Position numbers and translations under genes: made by a program. Shown here in pieces: positions 23,520-36,728 of a stretch of DNA of 64,000 nucleotides (positions within the stretch are counted from its first letter, which is position 1; every line of letters begins with the position of its first letter). The stretch is taken from contig NC_061868.1 in the NCBI RefSeq assembly GCF_907164915.1, forward strand, positions 43,725,774 through 43,789,773. The letters are read 5' to 3'. The notes beneath the pieces are model-generated. The model did not search any database. It saw only the letters and a program-made list of their open reading frames with translations, and was not told the origin of the DNA. This stretch comes from Impatiens glandulifera (taxonomy: Eukaryota; Streptophyta; Magnoliopsida; Ericales; Balsaminaceae).

Positions 23520-25849
23520 GACTCACTGATTCAAGCTAGGGCCAAACAAGATTAAATCTTTTTTCTTTTCTTTTCTTTTTTTAGGTTTAACTATTTAATA
23601 TTACTTTTCTCTTTTCTGCTTAGTTTAATTGAATTAAACCTTTTATTATTGGATAATTTCAAATCAAATATATTCTTGAAATAGTGAGACTCTTACAAAG
23701 AGAAAACTATATATTTTTAGTAAATATATATTCCTCAACTTCATTCAGAATTTGTCCTTTTTTATTTGTTGAGTAAAAGTAATATATGTGACTTTATGAT
23801 ATCACAATTTCATGTAAAAATTATTAAAGACAAATTAATAAATCATTTAGATATATATTCAATTTTAATGTATAAACTTATATTAAATTATGTTTTTGTT
23901 TTATACAATATATCGTCTTAAATGGAAGTAATATTTTTCATTGTTTTGAGATAAGGCATTCATCATACCTAAAATAAAAAGATATAATTGCATTTTGACT
24001 AATTAAGTTTAGGACGATGATAGTCTAATTAATAATCTAAGTATCACTTAATTATAAGTTTAGAATAAAAAATAAAAATAAAAATATAAAAACTTAATCA
24101 CTTAGGATTTGAAATTGTTAATTAATTTAATGGGTGTGACTGTAAACCCAAATTGTCACTTTGAGCCTTGTTAGTTAATAAAGTGCAAAATATATTTCTC
24201 ATTTAAAAAAAATAATACAAAATCATGATCCACACAACTTAAAGAAACTATTAACAAAAAATCCAATTATTGCAGTTATAAGTATTAACAAGTTATATAA
24301 TTACGTGAGTTACTATAAAATAATAATTCTTAATATATATAATATTTTAAGATGTTTTATTAAATAAAAGTTGGTTAATAATATAAATTAATTGATAAAA
24401 GAAATTATTTCGATTTCAAATAAACCCTCAAACAAGTATCCTTTGTGTGAACATGTCAGTTAAGTCAAATCCACCATCATTTTTCAATCATTAATCACAA
24501 AAACAAAATTAAGATATTATTGATTCTCATTAATTATTTATATATTTATTGTATTATTAAATGTAAAGTTTAAAAACGGATAATTAAGTCAAAATCAAAC
24601 AAGTCCTATATGTATTTATGTGAATAAAAGGTGCTGAAAAAGAGGAGAGTAGTAGTTGAAAGTTGAAAATTGAAAAGTAGAGAAATAACTTTTTGGGGGT
24701 GAAATTAACAGCTTTTTTCTGCCCCAAGTGAAAAAGGTATTTGATTTGTGTAAAGCAATTAATATAAAGAGATTCTTTTCTATATATATTAATAAAATAA
24801 ATAAGTTATTCAAAATCTAATCCGTGTACTTATTATAATGTTTTTTATTTAAAATTTAATGTTTATAAAATAAAATAAAAAATATAATATAACAAGTATA
24901 TATATTTTTTTATAATAAAACTGTTCTTTCTTTTGGTTTTGCTCGTAGTTTGAGGCATCTTGTTTTGCCTAGTCAATTACCAACCTCTATTATAAACTTA
25001 AGTATGTTTTCTTATTTATTTTATTCATTTAAAAATAATTAAGAATCTATTTAGAATAACAAAGATCAATAATTTGATTCTCACTAATAAATTAAAATGA
25101 TAATATTGTTAATTATGAGGATATTCACTCATAGTTGAAAGAGTCGTATCTCCTTTGGATATTGTTAATATTTTATTATAAAAATATATTTTTATATAAT
25201 ATAATATATAAATAATAATTTTATATAATATAATATATAAATAAATATATATATTTTATTATTGTTTGGAACGGGTTTACCAATATACGATCAACTAATT
25301 ATCAAACTAGATAAAACCGATCAAAAAAAAACAATTTGAATAGAAACAGAAACACTAAACATAATTATAATCCTCAATTTCTATTTTTTTTCCTATTTTT
25401 TTTTTCCATAACAAAAGGAAAGATTTTGAAAAATATATATATTTGAGTAATTCCATCACCCTAAATATCTACATGGAAGATCAATAACCTTTAAATATTA
25501 ATTTTTTAATACAAAATGCGGTAAATTAAAGAAAAATGATAATTAAAAGAAATAATCTTGACAATGGTTTGACACTCAATCTACGGATTCGTTGACATTA
25601 GGTGGGACTTAAATTTGAACGTTGATAACAGTGTAGTAACACTTAATATCTTAAATTATTGGATCAATACTTCAATTACATTTAATTGAAGAGTCGATGA
25701 ATGATTATACAACCATTTAATACCATATTAAAAAATTAAAAAAATCATTAGTTATTGACAAAGCACATTACATATCATTGCCTCCTGTTACAAGAGAGAC
25801 TTCGAGTAAACTGTGTGCAAAGACGGAATTGATATTTCCAAGTGATCTC
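23520..25849. other. MIR166 upstream region and AT-rich spacer
   Basis: The first several hundred bases are the likely MIR166 promoter (minus strand). Beyond it is AT-rich DNA with no supportable gene. Possible MITE-type ends (CCCTCAAACAAG at about 24424; AAATCAAACAAGTCC at about 24592) may mark an old insertion of about 180 bases. Confidence 0.4.
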
Positions 25850-26563
25850 GAATTTATTAATATTTTTTTCTATCAAATAATTGTATGGTGTTTTTATTTT
25901 ATTCGACAACCATATTCATTGAGTTTGAGTTCTGTTTTCAGTTGTTCTTTATCCCAGTAATCAATGCCCATATTTTTTATTAGTCTTAATCCAATCATAT
26001 GTATTTCTTTAATGGTTATTTAGTCACCTCCACCTCCAGTCATCATTTCGTTAGGATGAGTTATTTTTCAGGTGTTGTTTCACCCAAGCATTATATGCTC
26101 ATGGGATTTAACCTTCTTCGCTAGTTTTCTTTAATGCAACATATTGTCATCCCGTCGTTGGATGAATCTCGAGACTCACGAGTAACTTCGAAGTTTATTC
26201 GGTTGTTGTTTCACCCTAACATTTAATGCTCATGAGATTCTACCTCTTCGTTGGTTTATCGGTCAACACACTGTTATCCTGTAATTGAAACGAGCTCACG
26301 AGTTTCTAAAATTTAAAGAATACATCATCAACATTTCAATATATCGTCTTCAACCTCAAGTTGTTCAAGTCCTTTCTATATTAAGTTTGAGGAGAGATGT
26401 TATAATATAAAAACAATATATTTGTAAGATATTATCATAATATAATAAATTGTGATAATATCAATATTATATTAGTTTCCTTATAAATTTAATATAATGT
26501 TAATATATTAGACACAACCTTTATAACTCTAATATAATGTTAATATATTAGACACATTTTAGA
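25850..26563 (+). mobile_element. Truncated TRIM/Copia-like element, plus orientation
   Basis: Internal part from about 25850 to 26398, then a 3' LTR starting TGTTATAATATAAAA at 26399 and running to about 26563. A purine-rich tract (TTTGAGGAGAGA) directly precedes the LTR. The internal words CAATGCCCATATTTT, CTTAATCCAATCATATGTAT, GAGTTTATTCGGTTGTTGTTTC and AACCTCAAGTTGTTCAA recur, inverted, in the neighbouring element at 26749-27397. The 5' LTR is missing. No Gag or Pol frame survives. Confidence 0.6.
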
Positions 26564-27585
26564 TTAATATAGAGATAAATTGTATTGAATTGTTATATTG
26601 AGTTATACAGGTTATGTCTATTATATAAGTATTATATTAGTCTTATAAGAAAACTAATATAATATAATAAAATAATATAATATTGTCATTATAATAATTT
26701 ATAATATTGTGATAATATCCTATAGATATATTATTTTATACTCTAACAATCCTCCTCAAACTCAAGATAGAAAACGTTTGAACAACTTGAGGTTGAAGAT
26801 AAAATTGTGAAATATTGATGTTGTGTTCTTCAAACTTCATAAACTTGTGATCTCCATCCAGTAACAGAATGACAATGTGTTGACTGATAAACCAGTAAAG
26901 AGGTAGAATCCTATGGGCATTGAATGCTAGGGTGAAACAACAACCGAATAAACTCCAAAGTTATTCGTGAGTCTCGAGATCCATCCAATGACCGGATGAC
27001 AATGTGTTGCATAAAAAAAATCCAATGAATAAGGTACAATCTCATGGACATAGATTGTTGAGGTAAAACAACACTTGAAAAGAAACTTATCATAGTGAAA
27101 GAATGACAATGTGTTGATTAAATAACCAATAAAAAGATACATATGATTGGATTAAGACCAATAAAAATATGGGCATTGACTAATGAGATAAAACAACAAT
27201 TGAAAACAAAACTCAGAATATAATTGCCGAAAAAAATAATAACATTAACAAAATTATTTGAAAGAAAAATATTAATATTAAAAAATATAATAATAATTAA
27301 TAATAGAGCTCTCCATCAATAACTAAAGTAATTATTAATGAAAATAGTTGAAGACTAAATTTTATAACTCAAGAACAAAATTTTGCCTCTGATACTATGT
27401 TAGAATAGAGAGAGAAATTATATTGGATTGTTATATTAAATCGTTACATAAGTTATTTCTATTATATAGATATTCAATTAGACTTATAAGAAAATTAATA
27501 TAATATAATAATATAATATTAATATTATCAAAATTTATTATAATTTGATAATATTTTACTAATATAATATTTTATATTCTACTCA
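26564..27585 (-). mobile_element. Short LTR element (TRIM/Copia-like), minus orientation
   Basis: On the minus strand: 5' LTR 27585-27398 (about 188 bases, ending CTATTCTAACA). Next to it is TAGTATCAGAGG (27397-27386), a near match to the initiator-Met tRNA binding site TGGTATCAGAG. Then an internal part of about 640 bases, a purine tract TTTGAGGAGGAT, and a 3' LTR starting TGTTAGAGTATAAAA at 26748. The two LTRs share TATTATATTA, TTTTCTTATAAG and TATAATAGA blocks. There is no coding capacity. Size and layout fit a TRIM-like or strongly deleted Copia element. It stands tail to tail with the plus-strand copy on its left. Confidence 0.65.
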
Positions 27586-28980
27586 TTCAACTAAAAAAAA
27601 TCTCAAACCTCTTTAAAATTCACATTGTATATATCAAGAAGATATTGTTTTTTATAAATTAATGAGTAATTTCTAAATTTTTACCCATTTCATTAGATGG
27701 TAGCAAAAAATACTATTATTGAAACTTTTATGTGAGGTTTCATATGAATTATTAAACGTTTAAAAAGTCAATTATCAAATCTTCTAATAAACATTTCAAA
27801 ATATTTATTAATGTGTGTTCCATTGTCTCAATAGTTAGATGAGTGAAAAATAATTTCGTTTAAAAACAGTTTTATTTGGTGAGAAGGGCATTTTGACATG
27901 TTTTCATATTTTTATATTTTTATTTTATTGTAGGCATTGAATCTTCCAAATAAATTAGGAATTATATAGTATTAAGTTCTTCAAACTGGGTAAAGATATT
28001 ACATTTTTATAAGCTAATTTAGACATTATCTTATTTTTTTTTAAGGAAAATGATAGAGGGTGGAAAAAATATGACATAAATTTGTAGAGAAATGAGGTGA
28101 CATGTTTTAATGTTTTAAGTGAATTGAAAATTTAATAAGAAAGAGAATTGTCAAATTTTTAAACCATTTAAAATATGACACATCATTTTGTTATAAATTC
28201 ATGTCATCACTATCATTTCCCTGTTTTTAAGTGTTTGTTTAAAAGCTTTCCAATATAATGAAATACTCAAATATTTATCTTGGGCATACGAGAATTTTCA
28301 CGTCTTTACTAAATATTATTTTATATCACAAATCTTTAAGTTTTTTTTTGTATGAGATTTTCTTTCCTTTGCTCCTTAAAAAAAAAAATTAGCAAAAACT
28401 TGTCATATATAAAAAGAAAAAGAAAATATAATGTGATAGAAAACTTGATTAAAAAAAACAATTTTTTTCTTAAAAGGTTTGAATAATTGCTCTTTAAATA
28501 ATTTGATAGAATCAAAATAAATCGCTATGCAGAATCAAGACTTCTTAAATTCATATACTTGTGAAATAGAACAAAAGATAGGTAGAGTAATTCGTCTTCC
28601 GAAAAGAGATACGGACAATTATCTCATTTGCGTATTCAAGTTACTTATTGGTAAATATTTTAATCACATCTCTTTTATATATAAAAAAATAATAATTTTT
28701 TTTTACTCAAAGAAGATTTACAAATGTGATGGATCATCAAAATACCACATTTTCAAAAAAGATCCTTTCAAGATGATCTCATCATGCAAAGTTAGTTGAT
28801 TAATTTAAACTCATTGAAAATAAAAGGGTGCATTTAAAAAATGTTACAAATATGAAGAAGTAAACATATATAATATTATAAGAAGTAACATCATACATAT
28901 CATATGAAAAACCAAAAGAACATAATAAATAAAACATGATTATTGCAATCAAATTAAAAGAACACCAAATACTTAAATAC
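27586..28980. other. AT-rich spacer and DUF538 3' flank
   Basis: No gene is supported. The plus-strand frame at 28527-28799 (90 codons) has low-complexity Lys/Ile/Phe composition and no domain I recognise. The last part is the 3' flank of the DUF538 gene. Confidence 0.45.
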
Positions 28981-29424
28981 TTAGTACTCCAAATACTTCG
29001 TCTCCTTCTCTTCTTCAGTCATAAAAGCCGATGAAGGAAAAGTTTTTCCTATCCCCACCGGAGTTTTAAAATTGATTTTCTTACCGGAATCATCGATAAT
29101 CATATCAACAATAGGTACCCAAATCATAAGTTGTTTACTCTTAACCCCCGTCATTTTCTTCATCCTTCCTTTTTCCACATAAGCCGTTACTTCGGTTGCA
29201 TAACTCACCTTTGTATTCGTTCCTTCGAAAAAATGCTCGTATGGACCTTTCTGCCTCATCCAGACGAACCCCGTCTCTTGAACACGTCCACACTCTTCAA
29301 GATCTTTCAATGGCATTACTCCTTTTGGAAATCCCAATTCCTCGAGTAACTCCACCGATTGTTTGTAACAATCTGATGATCCATATACTATTTCCGCCCC
29401 TGCACGAGGATCAATTGAGGCCAT
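28981..29424 (-). CDS. DUF538 family protein
   Basis: One exon, 147 residues. The DUF538 pattern is visible in order: an N-terminal helix with ELLEELGFPKGVMPLKDLEE (27-46), then CGRVQETGFVWMRQKG, SYATEVTAYVEKGRMKKMTG (74-93), VKSKQLMIWVPIVDMIIDD, and the C-terminal KTPVGIGKTFPSSAF. The family is plant-specific, with a beta-barrel-like fold. Members such as SVB affect trichome and stress phenotypes, but the biochemical role is not settled. There is no signal peptide or membrane segment in this copy, so a cytosolic form is likely. ATG 29424 is the only in-frame start before the conserved helix. A TATA box lies about 55 bases upstream. Confidence 0.9.
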   Translation of the reverse strand: MASIDPRAGAEIVYGSSDCYKQSVELLEELGFPKGVMPLKDLEECGRVQETGFVWMRQKGPYEHFFEGTNTKVSYATEVTAYVEKGRMKKMTGVKSKQLMIWVPIVDMIIDDSGKKINFKTPVGIGKTFPSSAFMTEEEKETKYLEY

Positions 29425-29476
29425 GTTCTTGATTTATGATGATATTTCTCAATTAATCGATGGCTTATAATAGGGA

Positions 29477-29486
29477 GATATATAGG
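29477..29486 (-). promoter_or_regulatory. TATA box of the DUF538 gene
   Basis: CCTATATATC on the minus strand lies 53-62 bases upstream of the ATG. This would place the transcript start near 29450 and leave a leader of about 25 bases. Confidence 0.5.
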
Positions 29487-29489
29487 AAG

Positions 29490-30248
29490 GTAGTTGAATT
29501 AATTGGGGTTGGTTCTGTTAAGGTTGGTAAACTAAAAATTTATGATATATTGAATTTATTTATTTGACTTGTGAAATTGATGATGTTTGTTCAACAATAA
29601 TATATCTACTACTTATACAAGTTACAATACAATTGAAGCAAAAAAAAACTGAAATTTATTTAAGATATATAAAAGAAGTCCTTTAATATTCTTGTGAATT
29701 GTGGGTTGGTTTTGTCTTTGATTAATCGATGTGCTTAAACTATATTTTATTTATTTATTAAAAAATGTCAACAAATTATTCAAATACAAATTTAAAAGAA
29801 TTTATATATTTAAAGAATTTTTTTTTAAATAATCTCACATAACCTTATTTGTTATTGAGTCATGTTTTGGGAGGAATTGTAACTAATCTGTTGTTGAGTG
29901 TTTGCTTCTTGCAGGAGACAATGTGAGATTATGGTACAAATGTTCAAATTAAAATCTAGGTTTGAAGGCAGATGAAATTTTAGATATTTTTTTCCTCGTC
30001 GGAATGCTATCGCGTTCTCGAACTTAACTAGGCATAATCATAAATCGTTTCCTCGTAAAAACTCATATTATCGATTTATTGAAGTTTTCTCATAAGCTGA
30101 TACAATGGTGCTTAGTAAATTTCTTCAAAATTGACTGTTCTGTAAATAATTTTAGCATTAGTAATAATCTTTTCCCTTTACAACTTACACTTATAACTAT
30201 CAGATCCTTTCTTCTAGCTAGCAATCCTTCATCTTTCTATTTGTTTCA
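29490..30248. other. Spacer between the bHLH and DUF538 genes
   Basis: AT-rich. Contains the DUF538 upstream region and the 3' untranslated region of the bHLH gene (right part). No further gene was found. Confidence 0.5.
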
Positions 30249-32571
30249 TCAGAAAAGAGCCTCGGCCAAGTTGAAATGATATGATCCGACCGTTTGATGC
30301 CAATTGTAAGAAAACCGATCATCCGCTACATTCATATTACTTGAAGCTTTCTGATCGAGGAACCGAAGAAGGGACACATATATATGTTGTTTCGTAATGT
30401 GTCTGTTTGCCTGCAATATGTATCGAAATAATGAATTTTTTCATCTTATGTATATTTGTTTCTTCCCATTAATAATAAACTTCATACCTCGGCCTCAACA
30501 ACAAAGCATGCCCGTAATTTATTTCCTTTTGTTTGCATATTTCCTTTCAAAATCGTCAAGTCAAAACCGTTAATGATCTCTACTATGTCAGCAAAGCAAT
30601 CAGTTTCTTCGAAATGTATCTGCATCACAAATAATATATGTATGTCAGCAATGAAATCAGTTTTGAATGGTAATATTTTTTTGAAACCTTAATTTACTTA
30701 CCTCTATCATCATCTGTCCAGGGGAATTAAGGTCTTTTACACAAATAGGCTCAGTCATCGACTGCCTGTCCTGATCAAACGAGAAAGATTAGACTCGCTA
30801 CCAATGGTATGACAAATCCTCGATTAAAATTCAAGATAAAAAGATACCTTTTGCTCATTGGCTCGTTTCATGGTTTCTGCATGCTTTGTTATACCTTCTA
30901 AGAACAGCACGTGTTTGACGGTTTGAGCCAACAAAGAATCAATGCTCGTCTGTTAAAGAACAACAACAACAACCAATCAAAAATCAATTCGGAGAGTTCT
31001 CCAACGATATCTTTATTTGAAAAGTAAAAAACAGTTACCTTTGCACTATTTGGAACTAGTTTTCTTAACTCTGCAATCCGTTCGCGAATTTGGACTCTGT
31101 CCTTAGGCTTTGGTCGAGTTCCTGGTTTGGCCCTTTTCTTAATATTTCTTAAGGGTTCTTCTTTGGACTTCTTGGGAGGCGAAATGCAATTTACAGTTCT
31201 GTTGGGAATATAATTAGAGATGACAGAAGAAGAAACTAAGTCCTGTTCTGTTTCCCTGAATATTGAGTTCATGCTTTCATTTGATAAGAATCCCAAGTTA
31301 TCACCAAAATCCAGGCAATTCTCATTGTTCAATGGCATCAGTCCATCAAACAAGTCAATTGATTTGTTTGAAAATCCCTCATTCGGAACAGAATAAAATG
31401 AAGTCATTTGTTCAGAATGTTCTTGATTGATGAATGGAACAGCAGATGAAGGAAGAAGATCAAACAGATTGGAGGAAGATACAGAATGAAGAAAAGGGTC
31501 GGTTTCAGGATGAAATGAACCGGGTAATTGAAGATCTGATCCGAAAGAAAAGAAATCAGAGAAATCTTCTTTTGTAGATGAGATTAATGAAGTAAATACT
31601 TCATCAAAGATATCACTGTTTGAAGATGAATTATTAGATAGTGTCTTTTCCAAAACATTAAATCCAGCACCAGCAGCAATGTTTGTTGTTTCATTAGCCA
31701 TAAGAATTTGCTTTGTCTGGGAAACAAACTCTTGTGTCTCGTAAATCTACATGCACAAGAAGAACATCTCAAAACCGAATCAAGAATTTTTATGTCTTTT
31801 ACTAAATGGTAACAAAAGAACACACATTTACCTTCTGGGTAGACCCGAATTGCACCACTCCTTGCATTTCCAAAGGGATCAAAGCAATTGTCTGCAAATG
31901 GATGAACATTATAAGAACACGAAGAAGAAGAAGAAGATTTTTTGAAAGAACAATGACAGAAAGAATACCTTTATTCCACAGGAAAATTGGCAATGAATAT
32001 CATCTCTATCATTCTGGATAAAAAAAGGATCAAGTATAAATAAAATGGAAATCATCAAGCAGAATTAAGAATCATCTTGAATACCTGAAGAACATCCTGA
32101 TTGTTGATAAAAATTGAATTTTGTTCAATACAATCATCATCATCTGAGAACATCCATCTGTTTTTCATTGATGAAACAGTTTGACCCACGATTCTACATG
32201 ATATCATATGAATACCCAATACATGAGATCAGGTTTTGTAAGGAAAATAAAAGCAAAATTGATCATCATGCAAGAATCAAGATGAAAACTTTACCCAGTT
32301 CCAAGAATATGAACTTGCAGTAGCATGTTATCGATGAGGATACTCATTTGTTCTTCATTATATGCATCTCTCATCGTCAGCATTCTATTATATATGATCA
32401 AAACATGCTAAATTAATAAATGAAAACTCAATCGCATGCAGATTCAAATGAGTGAGCTTACGAAGAATTCCGATGATCAAAACACCAAAGAACAGCATAA
32501 GACCATCCATTATTCTGGCAAAGGCTTTTCAGCAAACCCTGAACACTTGAATCACCATTTTCCGTATTCAT
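30249..32571 (-). CDS. LHW-like bHLH transcription factor (bHLH157/LHL type)
   Basis: Ten exons on the minus strand: 32462-32571, 32295-32384, 32085-32193, 31969-32013, 31832-31891, 31039-31746, 30848-30949, 30702-30770, 30488-30619, 30249-30410. Together 1587 bases, 528 residues. The N-terminal LHW domain (about 1-138) has NNGWSYAVLWCF, GTGIVGQTV and TIALIPLEMQGVVQFGS. A Ser-rich middle follows (exon 6). The bHLH is at about 349-400: KPKDRVQIRERIAELRKLVPN, then SIDSLLAQTVKHVLFLEGITKHA. The basic part lacks the His-Glu-Arg contact set, as in LONESOME HIGHWAY relatives, which act as heterodimers with T5/TMO5-type partners in vascular patterning. An ACT-like C-terminal region (409-528) follows. 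The size fits the short LHL3/bHLH157 branch better than LHW itself. No upstream ATG is seen in the first 80 bases of leader. Confidence 0.88.
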
Positions 32572-32645
32572 TTTGCAGATCAAAGAATCGGCTACAGTCG
32601 TGAGAACTTGTTAAGAAGATTACGAATCTAAAATGGAGCTGATCT

Positions 32646-32648
<3 letters not shown>

Positions 32649-32688
<40 letters not shown>

Positions 32689-32690
32689 GT
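32649..32690. repeat. (AT)n microsatellite in the bHLH promoter
   Basis: An AT run with one break (TATATTAT at 32676), 80-120 bases upstream of the bHLH ATG. It is at the right distance to include or replace the TATA box, so length variation could alter initiation. The latter is inference. Confidence 0.75.
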
Positions 32691-34357
32691 AAGCATAAAG
32701 TGATCATGAGAGAGAAAATTAATTGTCTGGATATCTCTCTGGGAAAGAGACGATAATATTCCCTATATTTGTCCTCCTTCTAACAAATATATTTTAATTT
32801 TAATTTTTATTCAATTATATATATATATATATATAATATATATATATATAATATATATATATATATGTAATATAATGTATTTTTAAACTAATTAATATTA
32901 AATTTAATATATTAAAAAATAGTTAAATATATTATATGATTATTTATTTACTCTTAAAATATATTATATGATTCGATATTTTTAGATTCATGAATATTTG
33001 AAGGGATAAATGCAACCAATGTTTTGATTAGGTAAATATTATATTTGTTTTAATTCTAGATTTGATAGAAAATATTATTATTATTTTATTAAATTAATTA
33101 GTAGATTGATGTGTTTATTTTTGGATTTCTATAAAAAAAAAATATATAATTTAAACCAAAAAAAATACTATCTAATGATTCAATTAATTACAAATTCAAA
33201 CTTTTTTTTTATTAAATGTTTTTTTCTAGACCAACAATATCAATTATTATTTTGTTATGAGAACTTTAAACACCCATCAAGTGATTTGATCGGTGACAAA
33301 ATGATTTTGATGAAGTGGGTTTTTTTTATTCTAATTAAAAAATAATATTAAGGAGAAATGACATAATTTTATTTTACCATATTTACTAAATGAGATGAGA
33401 GTAGTCTAATTTTATTTTACCATATTTTAAATTAATTTTATTTTACGGGATCTATAATGTAACTAGACATATATGTATTAAGTTGATTTTTATTGATTGA
33501 TTAAAATAGATAAAAAAAAATTATTATGACTAATAGATAAAAATAGATAAAAAAAATTTGAATAATAAGAAATAATGATAGTGACTATTGCATGAAAAGA
33601 AAAAGTTTTTCAAGAAACAAGTGGTGCCGGCCGTGACCGGTGATTGGCCGAGAAGAGAATATTCCGGTAGGCAAAGACATCGGAAATTGAGATTAAAGAA
33701 AAAGAAAAAGAATAAAAAGTGGACCAAAGAAAACAATAAAGAGATGAATGCGGGGGATTAAGGGATCATTTTCTGACTCCATTCTTTTCAATGGATCAAT
33801 TTTCGATTATATTCTACCTTTTATTTATTTACTTCTCAATCTCAACCGTCCATTGTTAATGGTCATCGTCGATCATGAATCATGGATCATGGACCATCTC
33901 CATTGCAGTATGTGACCTAGCTAGTTATAACTAGCTAGTGTAATTCTACTTACAACTAATCATTAACATAATTAAATAATTCCAGACTATTTGTTTTTTA
34001 ATAAAATGAATATCATTGGAGCTATGGTTTCATGAGTATATAAATAGATGTTTGATAGGAAAAATTAAATATAATGATCCATGTATATTTATTAGTATAG
34101 TTTAAAATATTTCTCATTACATAATCTTATTATTTGAAATTATTTATTGATTTTTAAGATTTATTTGAATTTTGTTAGGATAAATTATTAAATGTTTTTA
34201 TATTTAAAATTTAATAGAAGTTTAATTGATTGGTTTGATTATTAAAATGATAACGATGTTATAAAATATTTTTTTTAAAATAACTAAAAAACAAACATAC
34301 ATAATATCGAGCTAGAATTAGCATGACACCATATAACCATCGTACCCACTTAAATTT
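32691..34357. other. bHLH upstream region and spacer
   Basis: Contains further (AT)n runs (32816-32875) and AT-rich DNA. A short patch at 33620-33690 is GC-richer (GCCGGCCGTGACCGGTGATTGG), with a minus-strand frame of 68 codons that shows no domain. No gene is supported. Confidence 0.45.
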
Positions 34358-34445
34358 AAATTTAAAGTGCTTTCAGATGAAATCGAACCCTTACATTTTG
34401 ATCTCTTATACATACTCTTACCACTAAGCTACCTTGGTGGGATTC
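34358..34445 (-). mobile_element. tRNA-derived SINE
   Basis: On the minus strand GGTAGCTTAGTGGTAAG (34433-34417) is a good RNA polymerase III A box. After 26 bases comes GGGTTCGATTTC (34390-34379), a B box. This spacing and order are those of tRNA-like SINE heads. A second, truncated copy with the same words (inverted GGTAGCTCACGGGTTCGAT) is at 36729-36758. The 3' tail and target duplications were not delimited. Confidence 0.65.
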
Positions 34446-36728
34446 TAAGAGCTTCTTTTATATAAAATTATTTTATTTTATTTTTTCCAAAATAATCACT
34501 TATTTCATCCTATTCATTTTATAAATTAAATTTTATTTGATATTATCTATACATATAATGATGCTTAATTTTGAAAGTGTCCGGATTGCCGGGTCGAAAG
34601 ATTTGATTAATTTGAATATATATGTGAGAGTAAATGGATATTTGAATCGGATTCTGAGTTGACCCGCCCATAAATTTGAAACGATTAAAAATAAAATTAA
34701 AAGTAACCTAACAAAAATAAGTACAACTTTTTAACCCATTAAACTAATAACACTTTATATTTTTAATTCAACATCAAATTTAATAAACGCGAGACGTTAT
34801 AACAATATATTTTTATGAAAATTTTCCTAATTTTTACAGTAATCTTCTTCTGGTGTGAAATGTAACCGCGTCCAATACATATTTAAAAATAAAAATGAAA
34901 AATATATTACTAGCTAAGCTAGAGAGATAAAACTTGTGACCCAAGTCAAGTTGTTAATAGTTGTTAATAGGGATAGGCCACCACCACCACCCCTACTAGA
35001 AGAGAGGTGCCAAAAAGTTAATTCGATTAGACCAACTTAACACAGTTTTTAATTAAATAACCTAAGCTAGCTCTAGTACATTTAATATTATTTTAAGTTA
35101 TTCAGTCAAAATTATTTTATTTATTATAGATATATGAAAATATCGCAAATTATTCACTGAATATTTGGTCTCTCTAAAATATATGAGTAAGAATCAACCA
35201 AGATTATATATACACTACTTTAATTTTCTCTTGATTTTGTATATATTAAATAATTATATTCTAAGATCTTATGCAATTAAGAGGTTTTGATGGAAAATCA
35301 AAGTTACTCGATATATGACAAATCACTAATTTTAGAGAGAGAGAAAGCTTGATGTTGATGGATCAATATTTCCTAGACACTTCCACTACAAAAGTAAGAT
35401 GGTAATTGAGAGTTATTTGATAAAACTTTTTTTAATAATAATATCATATATAAGAAATTACACTTTATAAAATAATACTGATCTTTCTAAAGTAATACAT
35501 AGCCTTTATAAAATTCTAGCAAAAAACTAAAATAAAATCCTTTGTAAAACATTTAGTCAAAAACATGACATCCAAAGGAGATAGATATCTATGGTTAAAT
35601 ATCACATGAACAAAGAGTTGACCTCATTCTTGATTGGTTAAAATAATGTATCAAGTTGAGAGGTTCTTATTTCTGAAATGTCATTGACTAAATAAATTAT
35701 CTCAATAGTTTATATTGATTTTTTTAAAATATTGACTTTTTTTTAGTTGAAATTTATTCTCAAAATTAATTTATTAAACATTTTATAACAAGACGATTAA
35801 AAGTTGCGAGTTCAACTCTCACTCAGAAATTCATGACGACAACAATAAAATCATACTAATTTTCTAAAAATAATATAATCCTTACTAGTCATATTAAAAT
35901 ATAACTTATAATTTTTTATTTATACTTCAACTACTTAGTGTTCATTTTAATTTTTTATATATGTGTAAAATCAACCACTAGAATAACTTAAATAATAAGA
36001 GTAGTGTCTAAAAGAATAAATGTAAAATAAAAAAAAACATTTACACTAAAAACACCTTAAATTAAAGTGATAAATTAAATTAATAAGATTAATAATTGAA
36101 GGTTTTTTTCCTAAAAAAAAAATTAAGTTAATTCACTCAATTTAATAAATAAATAATATATATTTGTGTGGCCCCTTTTAAGTATGAGAATAGTATTTAT
36201 ATTTCTTAATAAATAATAGGTTTGCCTTTGTTAAAAAATAAAAGAATATAGACCTTATTCTAGCTAGTGTAGATGGCCTACATCTATACAAGAATGTAAT
36301 TACTTGCATTATTCACATAATCATTAGATACTTAGATATAGAGTCAAATTTTATTAGAAAAAAAAAAGAGAAATGAATATAAGAGTCAAATTTAGTATAC
36401 AAATAATTCATGTATATATAGAAGTAAAATTAAGTAGCTAGAAGGATCCAAGGTCCATGCCCTAACCCTTAGGTGACATTCATTATTGCTCATAATGAAT
36501 GTTCTCGAGTCCACATTATATTTACCCATTATTTTTATTCATTTATTTTATTTACATGAGAGAGATTATGGGGCACCATGACAAAATCTTTTCATCCTTG
36601 ATCTATCTAGCTGAGAATCTTGACTAATTGTGCACTTCACCCCACTCTCTGGCTTATTTTTTTTTATACTTCCAACCTAAATTTTAGTTCCAACCGAATG
36701 TCTGTACTAAGAATTATATTCAAAGATA

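Noticed and set aside
28527..28799. 90-codon plus-strand ORF
   Set aside because: Lys/Ile/Phe-rich composition, no recognisable domain, poor sequence context.
33530..33736. GC-richer patch with a 68-codon minus-strand ORF
   Set aside because: Only about 70 bases are GC-richer, the frame is mostly Phe/Ser from T-runs, and no family was recognised.
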